Under the pieces are notes generated by a model. The model did not search any database. It was given only the letters and a program-made list of their open reading frames with translations, and was not told the DNA's origin. Positions 1-7,499 of a stretch of 64,000 nt of DNA are shown here, piece by piece; positions within the stretch are counted from its first letter, which is position 1, and each line of letters opens with the position of its first letter. A program made the translations under genes and the position numbers. Origin of the DNA: Microbacterium sp. HD4P20 (GTDB lineage: Bacteria; Actinomycetota; Actinomycetes; Actinomycetales; Microbacteriaceae); contig NZ_JAHZQZ020000018.1 in assembly GCF_019449275.2 (NCBI RefSeq), positions 248,001 through 312,000 of the forward strand. Reading direction: 5' to 3'.

Positions 1-569
1 GCGATCAGCATGAGCAGCAGCACGGCCGCCGTGCCGAGGAGCGCCGTCGTGATGCGCCATCCCCACCCCGAACCCGGGCCGAACGCGAGCATGCCCAGGG
101 CGATGATCCACTTGCCGAGCGGCGGATGGATCACGAACGTGGGGTCGGTCGAGAAGACGCCGACGTCTCCGGACAGGAAGCTCGCGTTGCCGTCCTCCGG
201 CCAGGACCCCTCGTAACCCAGCTGCAGCATCGTCCAGGCGTCTTTGACGTAGTACGTCTCGTCGAACTGGTTCATCAGGTCGTGCGCGGCGCCGAGGTTC
301 CACAGGCGCGCCACGGCGGCGAGGACGACGACGAGAGCCGGGCCCAGCCACCGGTACAGCCGCTGTGCGCGAACGTCGCTGTTCACATGTCGCGAGAACC
401 GGTCATACAGGCTGGGCCGTGCCGGCCGGCGGGCCGGCCGGGGGAGGAGCGGTGCGGCAGGCTGGGCGGCGCTGTCCTGGTCGGCGCTGTCCTGGACGGC
501 ACTGTCCTGGACGGCAGCTGGCTGATCGGCAGTCGGCTGATCGACAGCGGGCCGAGGGGCGTCCGTCAC
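1..569 (-). CDS. pmt: Dolichyl-phosphate-mannose--protein mannosyltransferase, N-terminal part
   Basis: This gene runs off the left edge, so only the first 189 codons are visible. The family (GT39) transfers mannose from a polyprenyl-phosphate donor to exported proteins at the membrane. I see a roughly 70-residue cytosolic tail rich in Q, D, S, A and P, then the first membrane segment (about residues 76-93). It is followed by the FDETYYVKD stretch carrying the conserved Asp-Glu pair (residues 103-104), then HPPLGKW. Both motifs are hallmarks of the family. The GTG start sits 7 bases after a TAGACT hexamer, so the mRNA is probably leaderless. The divergent neighbour is rsmI, the usual actinobacterial partner. 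Recognition is firm; the C-terminal half cannot be judged. Confidence 0.9.
   Translation of the reverse strand, partial: MTDAPRPAVDQPTADQPAAVQDSAVQDSADQDSAAQPAAPLLPRPARRPARPSLYDRFSRHVNSDVRAQRLYRWLGPALVVVLAAVARLWNLGAAHDLMNQFDETYYVKDAWTMLQLGYEGSWPEDGNASFLSGDVGVFSTDPTFVIHPPLGKWIIALGMLAFGPGSGWGWRITTALLGTAAVLLLMLI
471..545. repeat. 15-bp tandem repeats inside pmt
   Basis: Five 15-base units lie head to tail (471-485, 486-500, 501-515, 516-530, 531-545). The first three are nearly identical and the last two diverged. Read on the minus strand they encode pentapeptides ADQDS, AVQDS, AVQDS, ADQPA and VDQPT in the disordered cytosolic tail of Pmt. Copy number is likely to vary between strains. Confidence 0.8.
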
Positions 570-576
570 CCGGCCA

Positions 577-586
577 AGTCTAGGCT
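577..586. promoter_or_regulatory. Overlapping divergent -10 elements for pmt and rsmI
   Basis: The ten bases AGTCTAGGCT contain TAGGCT on the plus strand (581-586), 6 bases before the rsmI GTG. They also contain TAGACT on the minus strand (582-577), 7 bases before the pmt GTG. The two hexamers share the central TA. This is the geometry of one symmetric promoter driving two leaderless transcripts in opposite directions. Confidence 0.65.
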
Positions 587-592
587 GAGGGC

Positions 593-1411
593 GTGATCAT
601 CCTCGCGGCGACGCCGATCGGAAATCTCGGGGATGCCTCGCGCCGCCTCGTCGAGGCGCTCGAGCAGGCGACGACCGTCGCCGCGGAGGACACGCGCACG
701 ACGCAGCGTCTGCTGGCGGCACTCGGAGTGGCGAACCGCCCGCGGCTCATCGCGCTGCACGATCACAACGAGAAGGACCGCGCCCCCGAGCTCGTCGAGT
801 TGGCGCGGACGCAGGACGTGCTGGTGCTCAGCGATGCGGGCATGCCGACGGTGAGCGACCCCGGCTACGGTGTCGTGGCGGCCGCGGCGGCCGCGGGCGT
901 CGAGGTCACCGCGATCCCCGGGCCGAGCGCGGTCGTCACTGCGCTCGCGGTGTCGGGGCTTCCCACCGACCGCTTCACGTTCGAGGGCTTCGTGCCGCGC
1001 AAGCACGGCGAGCGCATGGGAGCGCTTCGCCTGCTCGCCGCCGAGCCGCGCACCATGGTGTTCTTCGAGGCGCCGACACGCGTCGCAGCGACGCTCGTCG
1101 ACATGGCGACCGCGTTCGGCGCCGACCGGCGCGGTGCCGTGTGCCGTGAGCTCACGAAGCTGCACGAGCAGGTCGTGCGCGGCACGCTGGCCGAGCTGGC
1201 GACGTGGGCCGAGGGCGGCGTGCGCGGCGAAGTCGTGGTCGTCGTGGAGGGCGGCGCGGCGCGCGAGGTGCCGTTGGCCGACGCGGTCGCGCAGGTGCGG
1301 GCACTCGTCGGCGACGGCGTGCGGCGCAAGGATGCCGCGGCAGAGGTGTCGGGTCTCACCGGCCATTCCAGCCGCGAGCTCTACCAGGCCTCGCTGTCGG
1401 GTCCGGCATAG
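593..1411 (+). CDS. rsmI: 16S rRNA 2'-O-ribose C1402 methyltransferase RsmI
   Basis: RsmI methylates the ribose of C1402 in 16S rRNA with S-adenosylmethionine, fine-tuning decoding at the P site. The 272-residue protein has the usual family length. It opens with ATPIGNLGDAS and carries AEDTRTTQ and SDAGMPTVSDPG, the conserved blocks of the tetrapyrrole-methylase fold, then IPGPSAVVTAL and FEAPTRV. The GTG start is fixed by the TAGGCT hexamer 6 bases upstream. The gene ends 11 bases from the convergent galactanase gene. Confidence 0.95.
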   Translation: MIILAATPIGNLGDASRRLVEALEQATTVAAEDTRTTQRLLAALGVANRPRLIALHDHNEKDRAPELVELARTQDVLVLSDAGMPTVSDPGYGVVAAAAAAGVEVTAIPGPSAVVTALAVSGLPTDRFTFEGFVPRKHGERMGALRLLAAEPRTMVFFEAPTRVAATLVDMATAFGADRRGAVCRELTKLHEQVVRGTLAELATWAEGGVRGEVVVVVEGGAAREVPLADAVAQVRALVGDGVRRKDAAAEVSGLTGHSSRELYQASLSGPA

Positions 1412-1422
1412 CGGTCCTTGTG

Positions 1423-3609
1423 CTACTTGACCTTCTTCAGCCGATGGAGCGCCTTGTCGACGAGCTTGGTGGCGGCCTTCACGTCGGCGGCCGTCGCCGT
1501 CGAGCCGGCGAGCACGACGTCGCCTACCGCGACCGCTTCGTCGAGGCGTGCCAGCGAGGCATCCGTGTACCGATCGCGGTCGACGGATGCCGCGGCGGCG
1601 AGCGCCTGCTCCAGTGACGTCGTATCGGCTTTTTCCCCGCCGAGGGAGGCCTCGTCGATGAGGCGCACGTCGTCGAGAACCCCCCAGGCACCGGCCGCGA
1701 GCGAGAACTCGGCCGAGATCTCGACCACACCGTCTGCGCCGACCACGATGCCGGGCACCTGGGCGGTGTGGAAGTCGTTCCACACCGTGAGTTCCACCGG
1801 CGCACTCCACGAGCCCGCCGATGTGGTGGCCCGCAGCGACCGGGTGTCGGTGGCCGGACTGTTCGTGCCCTGCGTGGTCGCCCGCAGAACGTACGTGCCG
1901 GCGGGGACGCCGGTCACCGTCTGCGACGCCGTCGCCTCATAAGCCGACCCGTTCCAGAACGTCACGGCATGGTCGCCCGCGTAGGCGTCGGCGGTCTGCT
2001 GGCGCGCGGCGGGGCCGGTGAGAGACCACGCGGTCATGTCGTCGTTCTCGAACCCGGGATTCACGATGTGGTTGGGTGCCTCGACGGTCACAGCGGCCGT
2101 CACGGCGAAGCCGGACTCGGTCGTGCCGGGGATGGAGTACTGCCCCGGGCCGCGGATCCAGTCGATGGCGTCGCTCCACCGCACCGCGTGGTGCTCGGTC
2201 GTGCCGTCGTTGAACTCGACCGCGAGCGTCGCAGGAAGCGCGATCGGCGAACCGTCGACGACGGTCACGTCCACCTCTTCGATCCCGACGATCTCGCGCG
2301 GTGCCACGGCGCCGGTGCGCACGTACGAGAACGTCCTGAGCGATTCGAGCGGCGTGCCGTCCCACGCGAACAGCGCCTGGTTGTCCCACGCCGAGCCGCC
2401 GTACGAGTCTCCGACATGGAGCGGGTCGTAGTCGCCGGCCGCGCTGGTCGCCCAGCCCGACCCGAACTGCTCCCACAGCACGCTGTTCGCCTCGACCTCG
2501 GAGGCCGGTCCGACCGGCAGCCAGGCCGGCTCCCAGTAGTAGACGCCGATGCCGGCATCGCCGACGGCGGCGACTGCCGCGATCACGTCGCGCAGCTGCC
2601 ACGCCTGGCCCTGCACGCTCACCGGGTACTGGCCGGTGGTGCCGCTCGCGCCGATGACGTTCGGATAGCCGTCGCCGTCTTCCAGCGTGTGCGCCCAGCT
2701 GGTCTCGGCGACCATCACCTGCTTGCCATAGGTCGTCGCGACCTCCGACAGGACCGTGGTGAGGTTGTCGATCGTGCCGTGCCAGTACGGGTAGTACGAG
2801 CTTGCGAACACGTCGTAGTCGACCTCGAAGGCATCCAGCCCCGACGCGTACGCCGCATAGCGTCCCGATGTCTCGGGGTTGGTGAAGTGCACGGCGACGA
2901 GCGCGTCAGGCAGCACTTCACGCACGGCGGCGCTTCCGGCCGAGACGAGCGCCGCGAACTGCGCATCGATCTCACGGCCGGGGCGGGTGTGCCCGGCGAT
3001 GGCGTTGTTGGTCTCGTTGCCGATCTGCACCATGCGCACGTCGACGCCGGCATCTTCGAAGCGCTGCAGTGCGTCGACGGTGAAGTCGTGCAGCGCGGTG
3101 ACGGTCTCGCCGTCGCTGAGCGCCGCCCACGCCTTCGGGACGAGCTGGCGTGCCGGGTCGGCCCAGAAGTCGGAATAGTGGAAGTCGACGAGAGTGTCCA
3201 TGCCCGCCGCGGTCGCACGCTGCCCGATCTCGACGGCGCGCGCGACGTCGACGGTGCCGCCGCCGTAGCCGCGGCCGGCCTCGTCGTACGGGTCGTTCCA
3301 GACGCGGACGCGCACCGAGTTCACGCCGTTCTCGGCGAGCACGTCGAACAGGTCGGCCGGCTGACCGGCGGCATCCCGGAACACGACGCCGCTCTCTTCG
3401 AGGGACAGCACCGTCGACACGTCGACGCCCATCGCGAATTCGTCGTCGAGGCCCTCGACCTTGTCGACGAAGATGCCGGCGTCCACCGGCGCGTCCTCGG
3501 CAGAGTCGGCCGCTGAGGCGGTCAGTGCGCCGCCCGCGACGAGAGCGACGGATGCCGCGCCCGCCGCCAGTGCGGAGGCGACGGTGCGGGTGCGGTCTGA
3601 GGTGCTCAT
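1423..3609 (-). CDS. ganB: Secreted arabinogalactan endo-beta-1,4-galactanase (GH53)
   Basis: The enzyme cuts beta-1,4-galactan side chains of pectin outside the cell into galacto-oligosaccharides. The 728-residue precursor has a signal peptide (about residues 1-34, ending in ASA). The GH53 barrel spans roughly 55-400 with acid/base Glu199 in QIGNETN and nucleophile Glu302 in MVAETSWAH. An Ig-like Big_4 region (about 430-500), a carbohydrate-binding-like beta domain (about 510-650) and a short C-terminal helical FIVAR-like stretch follow, so it is much longer than a bare GH53 enzyme. GGAGAA precedes the ATG. It is the last gene of the operon, 39 bases after the permease gene. Symbols here follow the Bacillus gan genes; the family call is strong. 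Confidence 0.92.
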   Translation of the reverse strand: MSTSDRTRTVASALAAGAASVALVAGGALTASAADSAEDAPVDAGIFVDKVEGLDDEFAMGVDVSTVLSLEESGVVFRDAAGQPADLFDVLAENGVNSVRVRVWNDPYDEAGRGYGGGTVDVARAVEIGQRATAAGMDTLVDFHYSDFWADPARQLVPKAWAALSDGETVTALHDFTVDALQRFEDAGVDVRMVQIGNETNNAIAGHTRPGREIDAQFAALVSAGSAAVREVLPDALVAVHFTNPETSGRYAAYASGLDAFEVDYDVFASSYYPYWHGTIDNLTTVLSEVATTYGKQVMVAETSWAHTLEDGDGYPNVIGASGTTGQYPVSVQGQAWQLRDVIAAVAAVGDAGIGVYYWEPAWLPVGPASEVEANSVLWEQFGSGWATSAAGDYDPLHVGDSYGGSAWDNQALFAWDGTPLESLRTFSYVRTGAVAPREIVGIEEVDVTVVDGSPIALPATLAVEFNDGTTEHHAVRWSDAIDWIRGPGQYSIPGTTESGFAVTAAVTVEAPNHIVNPGFENDDMTAWSLTGPAARQQTADAYAGDHAVTFWNGSAYEATASQTVTGVPAGTYVLRATTQGTNSPATDTRSLRATTSAGSWSAPVELTVWNDFHTAQVPGIVVGADGVVEISAEFSLAAGAWGVLDDVRLIDEASLGGEKADTTSLEQALAAAASVDRDRYTDASLARLDEAVAVGDVVLAGSTATAADVKAATKLVDKALHRLKKVK

Positions 3610-3648
3610 GAGTTCTCCGATCGACGTTGATCAGGGGTGCGCCGGGCG

Positions 3649-4560
3649 TCAGCCCTTGACGGACCCCGCGGTGAGGCCGCCGACGATGTAGCGCTGCAGC
3701 GACAGGAACAGGACGAGGACGGGGATCGCCGCGATGACGGCGCCAGCGGCGAACAGCCCCCAGTTGGAGGCGAGCTGGTTCGAGACCCACTGGTACATGC
3801 CGACCGCGAGGGTCCAGTTCTCTTCCGAGACCAGCACGATCTTGGCGATGATGTAATCGCCGAAGGCAGCGATGAACGCCAGCAGCGCGACCACGGCGAG
3901 GATCGGGGTCACCAGCGGCATGATGAGCCGCCAGAAGATCTGGGCGTGCGTCGCGCCGTCGATCTTGGCCGACTCGTCGATCTCGATGGGCACGGTGTTG
4001 AAGAACCCGTACATCAGAAACGTGTTCACGCCCAGCGCACCCCCCAAGTACACGCAGATCAGCGCGATCTTGGAGTTGAGCCCGAGCGCCGGCACGACCT
4101 CGCCGAGCGCCAGCAGCATGAGGAAGATCGCGACGAAGGCGAGCGCCTGCGGGAACATCTGAATGATGAGCAGTCCGGTCAGGCTCGCCCGGCGGCCCGA
4201 GAAGCGGAAGCGCGAGAACGCGTAGGCTGCCGCCGCGCCCATGAGCACCGCGCCGATCGCGGCGACCCCGCCGATGAGCAGGGTGTTGCCCGCCCACGTC
4301 CAGAAGCGGGTCTCGCCCAGGGCGGCGTAGTTCGACAGGTCGAGAACGCTGAAGAGGGCGTTGCTGGCGGCGAGGGTGCCGCGCGGGTTCAGCGAGGCGG
4401 ACAGCACGTACACCAGCGGGAAGATCGAGTAGAAGATCACCACGACGGCCAGCAGGTACTTCCAGCCGACCTCGACGAGCCAGCGGCGGCGGCGCGACCG
4501 CTGGCGATCGCCGGGCGCGGGGCGAGTGGTGGAGGCGGTGACGGCAGTGGCGGTGGACAT
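3649..4560 (-). CDS. ganQ: Galacto-oligosaccharide ABC transporter permease, MalG type
   Basis: This is one of the two membrane subunits of a carbohydrate importer. The 303-residue protein has six predicted membrane segments after a basic N-terminus (RSRRRRW). It carries the EAA loop as ESAKIDGATHAQIFWRLIMP, where the shared ATPase docks. It ends in GGLTAGSVKG, typical of MalG proteins. Its ATG overlaps the stop of the upstream permease gene (TGATG), so translation is probably coupled. Galactan specificity is inferred from the flanking GH42 and GH53 genes. Confidence 0.9.
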   Translation of the reverse strand: MSTATAVTASTTRPAPGDRQRSRRRRWLVEVGWKYLLAVVVIFYSIFPLVYVLSASLNPRGTLAASNALFSVLDLSNYAALGETRFWTWAGNTLLIGGVAAIGAVLMGAAAAYAFSRFRFSGRRASLTGLLIIQMFPQALAFVAIFLMLLALGEVVPALGLNSKIALICVYLGGALGVNTFLMYGFFNTVPIEIDESAKIDGATHAQIFWRLIMPLVTPILAVVALLAFIAAFGDYIIAKIVLVSEENWTLAVGMYQWVSNQLASNWGLFAAGAVIAAIPVLVLFLSLQRYIVGGLTAGSVKG

Positions 4561-6191
4561 CACTGGAACTCCTCGAGCTTGCGGGTCTGGCGGAAAGCGA
4601 CCGCTGAGATGGCGCCGACGACCGCGAACACCAGGATCGACAGCGCGCTGGCGAGGCCGTAGTCGGCGGCGCCGCCCGAGACCCCCGAGATGTCGTAGAT
4701 CGCCGAGATCAGGATGTCGGTGGCCCCGAGTGCGTACGGCGCTCCAGGAATCGCGGGTCCGCCGTTGTTGAACATGTAGATCACGGTGAAGTTGTTGAAG
4801 CTGAACGCGAACGACGAGATCAGCAGCGGCGCCGTGGCCACCAGCACGAGCGGCAGGATGATCGAGCGCAACTGTCGCGTGCGTCCGGCGCCGTCGAGCT
4901 GTGCCGCCTCGAGCGTGTCGGGAGGCAGCGCCTGCAGCGCCCCGGTGCACACCAGGAAGTAGTACGGGTAGGTGAGCCACAGGTTCACCCAGATCACCGC
5001 GCCGCGCGCCAGCCAGGGGTCGCCCAGCCAGTTGATGTCGGCGCCGAAGAAGAAGAGGTCGTTGATCACGCCGAACTCGGCGTTGAACATGCCGCGGAAG
5101 AGCAGGGCGGACATGAAGGCGGGGAACGCGTACGGGAGGATGTACAGGGTCCGCAGGAACCGTCTGCCCTTGAGTCGTGCGTCGTTGTAGATGAGGGCGA
5201 GGAGCAGCCCGAGCGCGAACGGCAGCACCACCGAGAGGATCGCGAAGACGAAGGTCCACACGGTCACCGCGAGCAGCGTCTGGGCCAGCATGGGGTCGGT
5301 GAACAGCCGCAGGAAGTTGTCGAATCCGACATTGACGTACCACCCGGTGGGCAGCGCGGTGCCGTCGTCCGACACGAACGAGCCGCGATCGTCGGCGCTG
5401 TAGACCGTGCCCGTTGTCGTGTCGGTGATGGTCTGCGCGTCGGCATCCCAGACGAGCGTCGATTCGTAGACCGCGCCCGAAGAGCCGTCGCGCGTGCGGA
5501 TCGAGCCATCGTTCGGGTCGTCCGAGACCGGCACGCGCAGCGAGGCGATCTGCTCCTGGAGAGCGGGGTCGGTGATGACCGTCGTGCGCGGCACCACCGT
5601 CCAGCCGGGAACCTCGGTCGGCACGCCCCCCGCGCCCACTTCGGCGTCGCGTGCCTCGCTGAGCGGCTCGATCGCCGAGCCGACCTGCACGTCGCCGTCC
5701 TCGTCGACGATGGCGAAGCCGAGCTCGCCACCGAGTCGTTCCACGACCGACAGTGGGAAGGTGGGGGAGTCGTCGATGCGCCGCTCGCCCTGGATGAGGG
5801 CCGCTTCCACGGCCTGCTCCTGGGTGCCCGCATGACCGGTGCCGTAGTTGGTGAACGCGATGTACGCGGTGTAGGCGAAGATGAACACCTGGAAGACCAG
5901 CAGGAACACCAGGCCCGGGAGCAGATACTTCAGCGGCAGCGCGCGCTTTGTGAAGTAGACCACGTCGGCGGCCAGCAGCAGCACCAGCGTCGCGCCGAAG
6001 ACGACCCACGACTCCGCGCGGAAGGCGCTGATCAGCGCCATCACGCCGAAGGCGTTGACCAGAGCCATGAGCGCGATCTTGGCGAGGAACCCCCAGCCCG
6101 GTCCGCGCCAGCGGCGCGCGTGCGATTCGCCGCCCGGCGTGCCGGTGGTCTGGGGCGGCGAGGCCGGCGTGGTGGGTGCGTCCACCGTCAT
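4560..6191 (-). CDS. ganP: Galacto-oligosaccharide ABC transporter permease, MalF type
   Basis: This is the partner membrane subunit, 543 residues from the ATG at 6191. I chose that start over an upstream one at 6248 because ACAGGAGC lies just before it. N-terminal membrane helices are followed by a large extracytoplasmic insertion (about residues 150-290), as in the P2 loop of MalF. The remaining helices carry the EAA loop EAAQLDGAGRTRQLRSIILP. No ATPase gene is present in the locus, so the system probably borrows a shared MsiK/MsmX-like ATPase encoded elsewhere. Confidence 0.9.
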   Translation of the reverse strand: MTVDAPTTPASPPQTTGTPGGESHARRWRGPGWGFLAKIALMALVNAFGVMALISAFRAESWVVFGATLVLLLAADVVYFTKRALPLKYLLPGLVFLLVFQVFIFAYTAYIAFTNYGTGHAGTQEQAVEAALIQGERRIDDSPTFPLSVVERLGGELGFAIVDEDGDVQVGSAIEPLSEARDAEVGAGGVPTEVPGWTVVPRTTVITDPALQEQIASLRVPVSDDPNDGSIRTRDGSSGAVYESTLVWDADAQTITDTTTGTVYSADDRGSFVSDDGTALPTGWYVNVGFDNFLRLFTDPMLAQTLLAVTVWTFVFAILSVVLPFALGLLLALIYNDARLKGRRFLRTLYILPYAFPAFMSALLFRGMFNAEFGVINDLFFFGADINWLGDPWLARGAVIWVNLWLTYPYYFLVCTGALQALPPDTLEAAQLDGAGRTRQLRSIILPLVLVATAPLLISSFAFSFNNFTVIYMFNNGGPAIPGAPYALGATDILISAIYDISGVSGGAADYGLASALSILVFAVVGAISAVAFRQTRKLEEFQ

Positions 6192-6226
6192 GCTGTTGCT
6201 CCTGTCGCTGTGCGCGGTCGGTGGGG

Positions 6227-6264
6227 GCCGGAGGGCGGGGAGAGGCACTCACCCGCCCTCCGGC
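6227..6264 (-). other. Strong intercistronic hairpin between ganS and ganP
   Basis: Arms 6227-6239 and 6252-6264 form a perfect 13-bp GC-rich stem with a 12-base loop, starting 5 bases after the ganS stop. There is no T-run. In binding-protein transporter operons such a hairpin commonly stabilises the upstream mRNA or partly terminates, giving more binding protein than permease. Confidence 0.7.
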
Positions 6265-6269
6265 GGCTT

Positions 6270-7499
6270 TCAGCCGGCGACCGTCGCCTCGAGGTCGGCG
6301 ACCATGGTGTTCCACGTCGACACCGGGTCGGCGCCGTTGATGATCTGCGACTGCGCCGCGTTCCACAGGTCCCACACCGACCCCATCTCGGGGATGCTCG
6401 GCATCGGCACGCCGGACTGCGCCGAAGCCAGGAAGCCCGCGATGATCGGGTCGGAGGCGACCTCCTCGGCGAGGGTCGACCACGCCGGGATGCGCGGGTC
6501 GGCCTCGTACAGGGCCCGCTGTGCGTCCTCAGTGCCCATGTAGTTGACGAGGAACTCCTGCGCCAGCAGGGCGTTGTCGGACTGCGAGCTGAGGTAGAAG
6601 CCCTGGACGCCCACGAACGGCGCGGCCGGCTGGCCGCCCGCCGACGGGATCGGGTTCACCGCGACGTTCACATCGGGGTAGGCGCTGATCGCCCACGGGC
6701 CCTGGATCGTGTAGGGGGCCTGGCCCGAGTTGAACAGCTCGTTGTTGATGTCGTAGTCGACGGTCGTCGAGATGTAGCCGGTGCCCGCGGAGCCGTTCGC
6801 GCCCAGCCACGAGGCGAACGCCTCGCCGGGGGCGCCGCCCATGCCGACCTCCGACGTGTACGAGCCGGAGTCGTCCTGCACGAACACGGGCGCGCCGAAC
6901 GAGGTCTGGAACCCGTACATCGTGTAGCCGTCGCCGGTCTCGCCGTTCGTGTTGATGACGAAGGGGCGCTCGGCGCCCGATGCCAGGCCGCGGGCGATCA
7001 TGTCATCCCACGACGACGGCGCCTCTTCGCCGACGAGGTCGACGTTCTGCACGAGCGCGATCGTCTCGAGCGAGTACGGCAGAGCGTAGAGCTGACCGTC
7101 GTAGGTCATCGCCTCGAGCGCCACCTCCTCGAATTCGGCGGCCTTGTCGCCGAGGTCGATGGTGTCGACGACGCCCGCCGCCACGAGGGCGCCGAGCCAG
7201 TCGTGCGCGCCGACGGTGATGTCGGGGCCCTCGCCGGTCGGGACCTGCGCGATGAAGTCGTTGCGCAGGTCTTCGAAGTTCTTCTGCACGAGGGTCACCG
7301 TGGCCCCGGTCTCCTCCTCGAACGCCGCCGCGGCATCCGAGATGGCCTGCTCGCGCTCCTCGTCGGTCCAGATGACGAGCTCGACGCCGCTGCCGTCGGC
7401 GTCGTCGCCCCCGCCGTCGTCGTTCGTGCCGCCGGTGCAGCCGGCCAGCACGACCGCGGTCGTGAGCGCCAGCGCTCCGAGTGCGATCTGCTTACGCAT
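6270..7499 (-). CDS. ganS: Galacto-oligosaccharide-binding lipoprotein of an ABC importer
   Basis: This extracellular solute-binding protein delivers oligosaccharides to the two permeases. The 409-residue precursor has a lipobox LAGC (Cys21), a glycine/aspartate-rich linker, and a family 1 (MalE-like) binding fold. The body contains VIWTDEEREQ and ALPYSLETIALVQN, typical of this family. Its ATG overlaps the end of the beta-galactosidase gene by 8 bases. A 13-bp hairpin follows the stop, suggesting that it is made in excess over the permeases. The ligand is inferred from the operon. Confidence 0.9.
   Translation of the reverse strand: MRKQIALGALALTTAVVLAGCTGGTNDDGGGDDADGSGVELVIWTDEEREQAISDAAAAFEEETGATVTLVQKNFEDLRNDFIAQVPTGEGPDITVGAHDWLGALVAAGVVDTIDLGDKAAEFEEVALEAMTYDGQLYALPYSLETIALVQNVDLVGEEAPSSWDDMIARGLASGAERPFVINTNGETGDGYTMYGFQTSFGAPVFVQDDSGSYTSEVGMGGAPGEAFASWLGANGSAGTGYISTTVDYDINNELFNSGQAPYTIQGPWAISAYPDVNVAVNPIPSAGGQPAAPFVGVQGFYLSSQSDNALLAQEFLVNYMGTEDAQRALYEADPRIPAWSTLAEEVASDPIIAGFLASAQSGVPMPSIPEMGSVWDLWNAAQSQIINGADPVSTWNTMVADLEATVAG

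Noticed and set aside
3619-3632. Imperfect palindrome GATCGACGTTGATC before ganB as a third LacI operator
   Set aside because: It does not match the 18-bp operator at 9605 and 9675, and it is imperfect and short.
3649-6483. A 944-codon open frame on the minus strand suggesting one giant permease fusion
   Set aside because: Only its last third reads as the MalG-type permease; the rest is out of frame with the real MalF-type gene, which shows all family motifs in another frame.
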